DNA from: Chloroflexota bacterium
GTDB lineage: Bacteria; Chloroflexota; Limnocylindria; Limnocylindrales; CSP1-4
Direction: 5' to 3'
Length of the DNA: 64,000 nucleotides
Assembly: GCA_019637815.1 (NCBI GenBank)
Contig: JAHBUZ010000002.1
Coordinates: forward strand, 62,001-126,000
In this document: one piece after another, positions 45,466-52,771 of the stretch
Layout of the letters: each line of letters opens with the position of its first letter
Numbering within the stretch: the first letter of the stretch is position 1
The notes under the pieces: model-generated
What the model was told of the DNA's origin: nothing
The model's database searches: none
Seen by the model: only the letters and a program-made list of their open reading frames with translations
Made by a program: the position numbers and the translations under genes

Positions 45466-46593
45466 TCAGTTCCCCATGATGGACTCGAAGTCCGCACGAG
45501 CCTCCGCGAGGTTCGCCTGGGTCACCGGGAGGAGCTCCTGGCTGTTCGGCCGGATGATGCCGTTCTGGAGGAAGTCGGCGCACGCGACGGCCCCGAAGGC
45601 GGCCTGGTCACCCCAGCGCTGATCGAGCGCCGCGACCTGGAGGCCCTCCTCGATGCCATCGAGCTGACCCTGGCTCACGTTCCAGCCGATGGAGAACACC
45701 TTGCCCGCGAGACCCGAGTCCCGGATGGCGCGGTTGGCGTGCTCCGCACCGATGTCCACGTTCTCGATGAACTGGACATCCGGGTTGCCGAGCAGGAACG
45801 CGCGATAGGCGTCATAGGTGTTCGCGGGGTCGTAGGTCGTGTTCAGCGCGGACGAGGCGTCGTTCACGAAGCGGGCGTCCGGGACCAGCTCCGTGATGCC
45901 CTCGATGAAGCCCTGCATCCGGCCCTGGGACCAGTTCTGCGTCGGGTCACCGCCGGACACCGCGAAGACCTTGATGTCGTTGCCCGTCTCCGCGATCCAG
46001 TCCGCCACGATCTGGGCCGCCTGGCGACCCTCGTTGTGGGAGATCTGGGTGAAGTTGGTGAGCTCGTTGCCGTTCGACTCGACACCCACGGTGAACACCG
46101 GGATGCCGTCCGCCATGATGTCGTTGACGATCTGGGTGAACGCGTTCGCGCCGGTCGACTGGATGGACAGGCAGTCGACGAGCCCCGCCTGCCAGAGCGC
46201 CGAGATCTGGGCGATCTGGAGGTTGGGGTCCTGGAGCTGCGAGGCGGGCGCGATGGGGGTGCCGCTCAGCTGGGGCATGATCGCCTGTGCCTCGGGGATG
46301 CTCCGCTGGTACCCCCGCTCGTACTGGGGCGAGAACAGCGGGATGCTCGCCGAGCCGTACGAGAAGACGTACTGGATGGGCACGTCATTCCCGGGGTCCG
46401 CGTCAGCGTTCAGGGCCAGCTTCTCCGCGATACGCGGCGCGAGCGTGAACGGGGTGCCGTCCCGGAGCGTGCCGCTGAGCGGCCAGTCGCCGGGTGCCTG
46501 GGACGCGTCCTGGGCGAGCGTCGGCGCCGCTGCCGCGACGATGAGGCTCGCGGACGCCAGGGCCACCCCTGCGCCGCGAAGTCCGATTCGCAT
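45466..46593 (-). CDS. Sugar ABC transporter substrate-binding protein (type I, RbsB-like)
   Basis: Secreted ligand-binding subunit of 375 residues. The signal peptide is clear (GVALASASLIVAAAAPTLAQD). The mature protein has the periplasmic type I fold: PIQYVFSYGSASIPLFSP, DCLSIQSTGANAF, GIPVFTVGVESNG, HNEGRQAAQIVADWI, FIENVDIGAEHANRAIRD. The insertion of about 40 residues before the first strand is longer than in RbsB. GAGGAGG lies 9 bases before ATG 46593. A good promoter (TTGACA-17-GATACT) with an overlapping LacI-type operator is upstream, so the importer should be inducible. Ligand unknown, probably a pentose or branched sugar derivative. Confidence 0.92.
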   Translation of the reverse strand: MRIGLRGAGVALASASLIVAAAAPTLAQDASQAPGDWPLSGTLRDGTPFTLAPRIAEKLALNADADPGNDVPIQYVFSYGSASIPLFSPQYERGYQRSIPEAQAIMPQLSGTPIAPASQLQDPNLQIAQISALWQAGLVDCLSIQSTGANAFTQIVNDIMADGIPVFTVGVESNGNELTNFTQISHNEGRQAAQIVADWIAETGNDIKVFAVSGGDPTQNWSQGRMQGFIEGITELVPDARFVNDASSALNTTYDPANTYDAYRAFLLGNPDVQFIENVDIGAEHANRAIRDSGLAGKVFSIGWNVSQGQLDGIEEGLQVAALDQRWGDQAAFGAVACADFLQNGIIRPNSQELLPVTQANLAEARADFESIMGN

Positions 46594-46663
46594 CTGCCAT
46601 TCCTCCTCGATCCGGCCGTCGCGTGGGACAGGCAGCTGCCTGGATGCGGCGCGGTGCCGACAG

Positions 46664-46692
46664 AGTATCGGAAGGGGTATGGGCGCTGTCAA
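46664..46692 (-). promoter_or_regulatory. Promoter of the ribose-type ABC importer operon
   Basis: On the minus strand, a perfect -35 TTGACA (46692-46687) and a -10 GATACT (46669-46664) with exactly 17 bp between them. Transcription would start near 46657, about 64 nt before the binding-protein ATG. The -35 box is overlapped by the LacI-type operator at 46687-46700. Confidence 0.7.
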
Positions 46693-46700
46693 CGTTTCCG
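46687..46700. promoter_or_regulatory. Candidate LacI-type operator overlapping the importer -35 box
   Basis: TGTCAACGTTTCCG matches TGNNANCGNTNNCA except at the last base and shares the CGTTTCC half with the sites at 4613, 6423 and 38531. Binding here would cover the -35 box of the importer promoter. Confidence 0.62.
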
Positions 46701-46762
46701 GGATGGTTCCCGATCCGCGCAGGCCCGGATCGCCGTGCGTCTCGTGCGGGCGGATGGCCGGA

Positions 46763-47863
46763 TCAGGCCGGGGGCGACGCGCAGGACGGACGCGGCAGGA
46801 AGGTCGTGGGCAGGACCTCCGTGCGGGGTGCCTCACCGCCCACCAGGCGGCCCAGCAGCAGCTCCGCGGCGACCCGGCCGAGGCCCACGGTCTCGCGCTG
46901 GATGGTCGCGATGGGCGGCTCGTACAGCTCGGACAACGGCACCTCGTCACACGTGACCAGGGAGATGTCCCGGCCCACCCGCAGGCCCTGCTCCCGGAGC
47001 ACCTTGAGCGTGCCGATGAGCAGCTGGTTGCCGCCCGCGATGACCGCCGTGGGTCGATCGGGGCCGGACAGGATCTCTCGGGCCGCACCCTCCCCGTGCT
47101 CCGTGGAGAACGAGCCGGGCCGGTAGATCGTCTCGACGCGTTCGGGCCGTCGAGCCACGACCGCGCGCATCGCGTCCATCCGCTCGCGTCCCGGCAGCTG
47201 GGCCGTGGAGCCGGTGATGAGCGCGATGCGCCGATGGCCCAGGTCGATGAGATGCTCGACCGCCGCCTCCATGCCCGGCCCGTGATCGTTGACCACGGCG
47301 CTCGCGCCGAGCTCCTCGGGCAGGCGTCGGTCGATGACGACCGCCGGACCCTCCGTCAGCGAGATGGTCTCGAGCGTGGTCGGGTCGGTCTCGCTCGCGA
47401 GCGACAGGAGCATGCCGTCCACGCGCCGGCTCTGGAAGAAGCGCACGTGCTGGGCGTCCATCCTGGGGTCGTTCTCGGAGTTCATGAGCAGCAGCGAGTA
47501 GCCCGCGCCACGCAGGACCGCCTCCGCGCCCAGGACGATGTCCGCCATCAGGGGGTTGGAGATGTCCGCGAGCACGAATCCCACCGACAGGGTCTGGCCA
47601 CGACGCAGGCTCTGGGCGAGGAAGTCGGGCTCGTACTCCAGGCGATGCACCGCGGACAGCACCCGCTCGCGCATCTGGGCGCTCACGTCCGGGTGGCCGG
47701 AGAGCACCCGGGAGACCGATGAGATGGCGACGTCCGCGAGGTCCGCCACCTCGCGCATGCTGGCCCGGCGTCGGGCACCCATGGTCACCGGTGATGTGGC
47801 CGCGGCATCCACGGGTGTGCGGCGGTGGTCAGCGGACCCGCCGTTCGAGCCGGAGCGGGTCAT
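46763..47863 (-). CDS. LacI family transcriptional repressor
   Basis: A DNA-binding repressor with a sugar-type sensing domain, probably controlling the importer and the catabolic genes around it. The helix-turn-helix reads MREVADLADVAISSVSRVLSG, followed by the hinge LEYEPDFLAQSLRRGQT and the periplasmic-binding-protein-like effector domain (VGFVLADISNPLMADIV, VDGMLL, VVNDHGPGMEAAVEHLIDLGHRRIALI, PTAVIAGGNQLLIG). The start is uncertain: ATG 47863 gives 366 residues. The frame continues upstream to ATG 47989 and GTG 47998, adding a Gly/Pro-rich stretch that is not typical of the family, while ATG 47782 would remove another 27 residues. None has a good ribosome binding site. Its own promoter region holds a matching operator. 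Confidence 0.88.
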   Translation of the reverse strand: MTRSGSNGGSADHRRTPVDAAATSPVTMGARRRASMREVADLADVAISSVSRVLSGHPDVSAQMRERVLSAVHRLEYEPDFLAQSLRRGQTLSVGFVLADISNPLMADIVLGAEAVLRGAGYSLLLMNSENDPRMDAQHVRFFQSRRVDGMLLSLASETDPTTLETISLTEGPAVVIDRRLPEELGASAVVNDHGPGMEAAVEHLIDLGHRRIALITGSTAQLPGRERMDAMRAVVARRPERVETIYRPGSFSTEHGEGAAREILSGPDRPTAVIAGGNQLLIGTLKVLREQGLRVGRDISLVTCDEVPLSELYEPPIATIQRETVGLGRVAAELLLGRLVGGEAPRTEVLPTTFLPRPSCASPPA

Positions 47864-48024
47864 GGTCGTCGCGTGCCCAGGGTCCGGTGGCGGCCCACCA
47901 CCATCCGCCAGCCAGCCCCCGTCGGCCACCCAGCCCGGGCTGCGGCACCCGGTTCCCTCGGATCGCCCATCCGCCGGATCCCCTCCCATAGCACCCACGC
48001 CGCATCGCGCGTCGCGGGCTTCCC

Positions 48025-48038
48025 GGTAACGGTTCCGG
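48025..48038. promoter_or_regulatory. Candidate LacI autoregulatory operator
   Basis: CGGTAACGGTTCCG is the centre of a 22-bp palindrome with perfect TTCCCGG/CCGGGAA arms (48021-48042). It follows directly a minus-strand -10-like TAGGGT, so it would cover the start of lacI transcription. It deviates from TGNNANCGNTNNCA only at its two outermost positions. Confidence 0.55.
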
Positions 48039-48167
48039 GAACCCTAGCACAGTGCCGGGCACCGGCCCGGGTGGTGTCCGGCAGCGGATGACCGTCGCGG
48101 TGCGCGCTCGGCGAGGGGTCTCGGTTGACGCCCGAACCGGACCCGTTGCACCATGCACGTGATCGAC

Positions 48168-48181
48168 TGGAAACGGTACCG
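48168..48181. promoter_or_regulatory. Candidate LacI-type operator upstream of the E1 alpha gene
   Basis: TGGAAACGGTACCG differs from TGNNANCGNTNNCA only at the last base. It lies 88 bp before the ATG at 48269 and downstream of a TTGACG (48125-48130), a position that could block rightward transcription. Confidence 0.55.
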
Positions 48182-48268
48182 ATGCGGCACCGAGACCCCC
48201 TGAGCCCGTATCCACGGCGGCCCGGCGCGCGGCGCGGGCCTCCGGACGGTCCCCGAGAGGAGAGAGAC

Positions 48269-49237
48269 ATGGCAGGAACCGCGGACAGCGACCGACGGGT
48301 CGGCTGGTACCGCCAGATGTGGACCATCCGCCTGTTCGAGGAGAAGGTCCAGGAGCTGTTCATGAGCGGCCTCATCCAGGGCACTACCCATCTGTGCCAG
48401 GGCCAGGAGGCCGTCTCGGTCGGCTCGATCTCGGCGATGCAGCCCGGTGACGTCCAGACGAACACATATCGGGGTCACGGCGAGGCGCTCGCGCTGGGCA
48501 TGACCCCCGAGACGGGCTTCGCGGAGCTGATGGGTCGGTCGGCGGGCGGCTCCAAGGGCGTCGGCGGCTCGATGCACTTCATCGACACCTCGCTCGGCAA
48601 CATCGGTGCCAACGCCATCGTGGGCGCGGGGCTGCCCATCGCGGTGGGTGCGGCGCTCTCGTTCAAGCTCCAGGGCAAGCCGCACGGCGCGCTCACGTTC
48701 TTCGGCGATGGCGCCACGAACATCGGCACGTTCCACGAGGCGCTCAACATGGCGGCCGTCTGGAAGACGCCGGTCGTGTTCATCATCACCAACAACCTGT
48801 ACGGCGAGTACAGCCCGCAGATGACCACGACGGCCACGAAGGATCTGGCACGCCGCGCGGACCCGTTCGGGATGCCCGGCATCATCGTGGACGGTCAGGA
48901 CGTGGACGTCGTGCACCGGGAGGTCTCGGCGGCGCTCGAGCGTGCCAAGGCCGGCGAAGGGCCGAGCCTGCTGGAGATGAAGACGTACCGCTATCGCGGC
49001 CATTCGCGGACCGATCCCGCGAAGTACCGGGCCCCCGGCGAGCTGGAGGCCTGGAAGCTGCGCGACCCCATCGACATCCTGGGCGCCAAGCTCGCCGAGG
49101 AAGGGCTGCTCTCCGCCGACGCGCAGCAGCAGGTCCGGACGGAGGTCCAGGCAGCGATCGACGCGGCCGCCGAGCGCGCCGCGCAGTCCCCCGTGCTCAC
49201 CCTCGAGGAGACCCGGCAGTATGTCTACGCTGACTGA
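48269..49237 (+). CDS. Thiamine-diphosphate-dependent dehydrogenase E1, alpha subunit
   Basis: Alpha subunit of a 2-oxoacid or acetoin dehydrogenase E1, 322 residues. The N-terminal QMWTIRLFEEKVQELF and GTTHLCQGQEAVSVG are standard. The TPP motif is GDGATNIGTFHEALNMAAVW with the closing NN (ITNN), and YRYRGHSRTDP lies near the phosphorylation-loop region. Length and motifs resemble acetoin dehydrogenase AcoA more than pyruvate dehydrogenase. GAGAGGAGAGA precedes ATG 48269; the frame upstream is open but Pro/Arg-rich. Its last 17 bases overlap the beta subunit. No E2 or E3 gene follows, which is unusual. Confidence 0.9.
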   Translation: MAGTADSDRRVGWYRQMWTIRLFEEKVQELFMSGLIQGTTHLCQGQEAVSVGSISAMQPGDVQTNTYRGHGEALALGMTPETGFAELMGRSAGGSKGVGGSMHFIDTSLGNIGANAIVGAGLPIAVGAALSFKLQGKPHGALTFFGDGATNIGTFHEALNMAAVWKTPVVFIITNNLYGEYSPQMTTTATKDLARRADPFGMPGIIVDGQDVDVVHREVSAALERAKAGEGPSLLEMKTYRYRGHSRTDPAKYRAPGELEAWKLRDPIDILGAKLAEEGLLSADAQQQVRTEVQAAIDAAAERAAQSPVLTLEETRQYVYAD

Positions 49238-50240
49238 GGCCGCGCCCGTGGCCACCACGGAGCCCGAGGAGGTCGAGCTCACCTACCGCGAGGCCGTCAA
49301 TGCGGCCCTCGAGGACGCCATGGCGGAGGACCCGACGGTGGTCCTCATGGGCGAGGACGTGAACGCGGATGGCGGGGTGTTCAAGACGAACATCGGCCTG
49401 CCCGAGCGGTTCCCGGGTCGGGTCATGCCCACGCCGATCTGCGAGAACGGCTTCATGGGTGTCGCCCTGGGCATGTCCATCACGGGCATGCGCCCCATCG
49501 TCGAGATCATGTTCGCGGACTTCCTGCCGACGGCCGGTGACGCCATCGTCAACCAGCTGCCCAAGTACCGCTACATGTCCGGTGGCCAGTTCACGGTGCC
49601 CGTCACGGTGCGGGTCATGTCCGGTGGCGGCGGCCGGTTCGGCACCCAGCACAGCGCCACGGCGGAGAGCTGGTACATGGCCCAGCCGGGCATGCGCATC
49701 GCGGCCGCGTCGTCGTCGCAGGCGGCGTACGAGCTGCTGCGCGCATCGATCCGCAACAACGACCCGGTACTGTTCTTCGAGCACAAGGCGCTGTACCCTC
49801 GCAAGGGTCCGGTGCGCCGCGGCACCATCGCGGACGTCGGCACGGCCAAGGTCCTTCGTGAAGGCAACGATGTGACGATCCTGGCCACGCTGCTGATGGT
49901 CGAGCGCTCGCTCCAGGCTGCCGAGCAGCTGGCGGCGGAGGGCATCTCGGCGGAGGTCATCGACCTGCGCTGGGTCCGACCCATCGACCTGCCGACCATC
50001 GAGGCCTCCGTCGCGAAGACGGGTCGCCTGGTGATCGCCGAGGAGCAGTGGCACGAGGGCGGATGGGGCGCCACGGTCATCAGTGAGCTGGCGATGCGGG
50101 GCACGCCCTGGAAGTCGGCACCCCGCGCGGTCAGCCTGCCGCACGATCTGCTCATCCCCTACAGCCCCACGCTCGAGGACGAGATGCTCCCCTCCGTCGA
50201 CCGCATCGCGGCCGCGGCGCGGGAGAGCGTCGGTCGATGA
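49221..50240 (+). CDS. Thiamine-diphosphate-dependent dehydrogenase E1, beta subunit
   Basis: Beta subunit of 339 residues that completes the E1 heterotetramer. TYREAVNAALEDAMAEDP, VVLMGEDVNADGGVFK, ENGFMGVALGMSITGMRPIVE and the later EEQWHEGGWGATV are conserved family sections; the Glu in MGED contacts TPP. The C-terminal transketolase domain contains VIDLRWVRPIDLPTIEASV. ATG 49221 lies inside the alpha gene and its stop overlaps the next ATG (50237), so alpha, beta and the enolase-superfamily enzyme are translationally linked. The partner acyl-carrier E2 must be encoded elsewhere, or the pair catalyses a reaction that does not need one. Confidence 0.9.
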   Translation: MSTLTEAAPVATTEPEEVELTYREAVNAALEDAMAEDPTVVLMGEDVNADGGVFKTNIGLPERFPGRVMPTPICENGFMGVALGMSITGMRPIVEIMFADFLPTAGDAIVNQLPKYRYMSGGQFTVPVTVRVMSGGGGRFGTQHSATAESWYMAQPGMRIAAASSSQAAYELLRASIRNNDPVLFFEHKALYPRKGPVRRGTIADVGTAKVLREGNDVTILATLLMVERSLQAAEQLAAEGISAEVIDLRWVRPIDLPTIEASVAKTGRLVIAEEQWHEGGWGATVISELAMRGTPWKSAPRAVSLPHDLLIPYSPTLEDEMLPSVDRIAAAARESVGR

Positions 50241-51424
50241 CCAGCACGGCGATCGAGGCCATGGGGGCCACCTCGGGCCCCCTGCGCCCGCTCGATCGGG
50301 GCTCGCTGCGCATCGAGCGCATCGAGACCATCGCCCTGCGAGCGCCGCTCGCACGACGGTTCGTGGGCAGCGCCTACTCGATGATCAACCGGACCACCAT
50401 CATCACCCGCCTCTACACGGCGGACGGGCTGGTGTCCGAGGTCTACAACGGCGACACCGACGACGAGCAGTCGCTCATCCTGGGCATCATCCATGACGAG
50501 CTGGCACCCCGGGTGCTGGGACGCTCGGCGACCGATCCGGAGGGTGCGTGGAAGGCCATGGAGCCCTCCACCAACAACATCCTGCGTGATCGCGGGCTCG
50601 CCCTCCAGGCCATCGCGTGCGTCGACAGCGCCATCTGGGACGTGTTCGCCAAGGCCGTGGACCTGCCGGTCCATCGATTGTGGGGCTCCGTCGCCGATTC
50701 GCTGCCGATGTCCGTCATCGGTGGCTACTACCACCTGGACCTCGACCAGACCCGGGAGCTCATCGCGGGCTACGCTGAGCGGTTCTCGGGGGTCAAGTTC
50801 AAGGTGGGTGGTCGGAGCCCGCGCGAGGACGCCGAGCGGGCCCGGGCGGCGCGCGAGGCTGCCGGGCCGGACTTCGCGCTGATGGTCGATGCCAACCAGG
50901 GCTATGACCGCGCCCAGGCGGTGGAGTTCGGGCGTCTGGCCACGGACCTGGACATCCGCTGGTTCGAGGAGCCGGTCCGCTGGACCAACGACCTGCGCTG
51001 GATGCGCGACGTGCGACTCCAGACGGGTCTCCCCGTGGCGGCCGGCCAGAGCGAGGTGACCCTCCGAGGGCTGCGTGACCTGGTGGAGGCGGGCGCCATC
51101 GATGTCTCGAACTTCGATGCCTCGTGGGCCGGCGGTCCGACCATCTGGCGCAAGGCGGCCGGCGTGTGTGCTGCCTACGGCGTCCAGGTGGGGCATCACG
51201 AGGAGCCCCAGATCTCGGCGCACCTGCTCGCGAGCACCCCCGACCACACCTTCGTGGAGTGCTTCGACGAGGAGCGTGACCCGTTCTTCTGGGCACTCAG
51301 CGACCTGTCCACGTTCCTGCGGGACGGGCGCCTCCATCTGCCCGAGCGACCCGGGTTCGGCACCCACCTGGATTGGGACTACGTCGACCGCTACACGGTC
51401 GACCGGCGCACCACCGCGGCCTGA
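50237..51424 (+). CDS. Mandelate racemase/muconate lactonizing enzyme family protein
   Basis: Enolase-superfamily protein of 395 residues, distinct from the pair at 3355 and 23763. The full KxK motif is present (KFKVGG), with metal ligands Asp in LMVDANQGY, Glu in RWFEEPV and Glu in AAGQSEVT, and a His pair in VGHHEEPQISAHL on the far strand. Active sites with KxK on one side and His on the other belong to racemases and acid-sugar dehydratases. ATG 50237 overlaps the E1 beta stop. With a CoA-transferase just downstream it probably handles a hydroxy acid or acid sugar. The exact substrate is unknown. Confidence 0.87.
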   Translation: MTSTAIEAMGATSGPLRPLDRGSLRIERIETIALRAPLARRFVGSAYSMINRTTIITRLYTADGLVSEVYNGDTDDEQSLILGIIHDELAPRVLGRSATDPEGAWKAMEPSTNNILRDRGLALQAIACVDSAIWDVFAKAVDLPVHRLWGSVADSLPMSVIGGYYHLDLDQTRELIAGYAERFSGVKFKVGGRSPREDAERARAAREAAGPDFALMVDANQGYDRAQAVEFGRLATDLDIRWFEEPVRWTNDLRWMRDVRLQTGLPVAAGQSEVTLRGLRDLVEAGAIDVSNFDASWAGGPTIWRKAAGVCAAYGVQVGHHEEPQISAHLLASTPDHTFVECFDEERDPFFWALSDLSTFLRDGRLHLPERPGFGTHLDWDYVDRYTVDRRTTAA

Positions 51425-51431
51425 TCCGGAC

Positions 51432-52685
51432 GTGACCGCTGCCGCGCCCTCGAGCGCCACGGGCGCGCCGCTCGCTGGTCTGCGCATCATCGCGGTCGAG
51501 CAGTACGGGGCCGGTCCGTTCGGCACCATGTACCTCGCCGACCTGGGTGCGGACGTCATCAAGGTGGAGGACCCGGGGAGCGGCGGCGATGTCAGCCGCT
51601 ATATCCCGCCGGGCCAGTCGGGCACCGATTCGCTGTTCTTCGAGGCGTTCAACCGGAGCAAGCGCTCCATCGCGCTCGATCTCAAGTCGTCCGCCGGTCG
51701 CGAGGTGTTCGAGCGCCTGGTGGCGGGCGCGGATGCGGTGTTCAGCAACCTGCGCGGCGACCAGCCCGATCGGCTGCGCATCCGGTACCGGCATCTCGCC
51801 GAGGTCAACCCGCGCATCGTATGCGTGGCACTCACGGGCTATGGCAGCGCGCCCGACCAGGCGCTGCTGCCGGGCTATGACGCGCTGGTCCAGGCCGAAT
51901 CGGGCTGGGCGGCGCTCACCGGTGGGCCGAACGACCCGCCGACCAAGAGCGGTCTCTCGCTCGCGGACTACATCTGCGGGCTGACGGCCATGATCGGGTT
52001 GCTGGCGGGTGTGCGGGATGCCGAGCGCACGGGGCGCGGCCGGGACATCGACACGAACCTCTATGACTCAGCACTCGCGATGCTCTCGTATCCGGCCACG
52101 TGGTTCCTGAGCTCCGGCTTCGAGACCGTGCGCCACCCGATGTCCGCGCACCCCTCCGTGGTGCCCTTCCAGTTCTTCGCGACCGCGGACGGCCATATCG
52201 CGATCGCGTGTCCCAAGGAGCGGTTCTTCACGGAGCTGGTGCAGGCGATGGACCTGCCGGACCTGGCGGGCGACGAGCGGTTCGCCTCGTTCGCGGCGCG
52301 TGGTCGCCACCGGAGCGAGGTGCTGGAGCGTCTCTCCGGGCGCTTCGCCGAGCGCACCACCGCCGAGTGGCTGGGGACGCTGCGGGGCGTCGTGCCCATC
52401 GCGCCGGTGCGCACCATGGCGCAGGCGCTGGACCTCGACGAGCTGGGTGGTCGGGGGATGCTCGCGGAGTACGCCGACGAGACGTTCGGGACCGTGCGAT
52501 CGGTGGGCCTGCCGCTCCACGTGGAGGGGTATGCACCCAGCTACCGGGCGGGGCCATCGCTCGGTGCCGACACCGACGACCTGCTGACGGGCCTCGGCTA
52601 CGACCCCGACGACATGGCACGCCTGCGCGACGCGGGTGCCTTCGGTCGCCGCGCGACCACCCCCGAGGGCCCGGCCGAGGTCTGA
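51432..52685 (+). CDS. Class III CoA-transferase (CaiB/BaiF family)
   Basis: Moves CoA between carboxylic acids, 417 residues. The start region LAGLRIIAVEQYGAGPFGTMYLADLGADVIKVEDP is the family hallmark. The catalytic aspartate is in LPGYDALVQAESGW near residue 150, and LSLADYICGLTAMIGLLAG follows. The C-terminal domain ends with the SLGADTDDLLTGLGY pattern. GTG 51432 begins 8 bases after the preceding stop, so the gene closes the operon of E1 alpha, E1 beta and the enolase-superfamily enzyme. It implies a carboxylic acid intermediate activated as a CoA thioester. Donor and acceptor cannot be read from sequence. Confidence 0.92.
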   Translation: MTAAAPSSATGAPLAGLRIIAVEQYGAGPFGTMYLADLGADVIKVEDPGSGGDVSRYIPPGQSGTDSLFFEAFNRSKRSIALDLKSSAGREVFERLVAGADAVFSNLRGDQPDRLRIRYRHLAEVNPRIVCVALTGYGSAPDQALLPGYDALVQAESGWAALTGGPNDPPTKSGLSLADYICGLTAMIGLLAGVRDAERTGRGRDIDTNLYDSALAMLSYPATWFLSSGFETVRHPMSAHPSVVPFQFFATADGHIAIACPKERFFTELVQAMDLPDLAGDERFASFAARGRHRSEVLERLSGRFAERTTAEWLGTLRGVVPIAPVRTMAQALDLDELGGRGMLAEYADETFGTVRSVGLPLHVEGYAPSYRAGPSLGADTDDLLTGLGYDPDDMARLRDAGAFGRRATTPEGPAEV

Positions 52686-52771
52686 CGCCGATGCCGGGCC
52701 GTCCGCGGGTCGGGGGTCCAGGCGCGCCGCCGGTCCGCGGCCCCGGCCGACGGGTCGGGTACCGTATCGCC

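Larger units (their letters stand above)
47864..48268. other. Divergent intergenic region between lacI and the E1 genes
   Basis: About 400 bp with no gene that I can support, apart from a possible in-frame N-terminal extension of lacI up to 47998. It holds two LacI-type operators (48025-48038 and 48168-48181), a leftward -10-like TAGGGT (48047-48042), and a rightward -35-like TTGACG (48125-48130) with no convincing -10. GC-rich inverted repeats are frequent. Confidence 0.6.
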
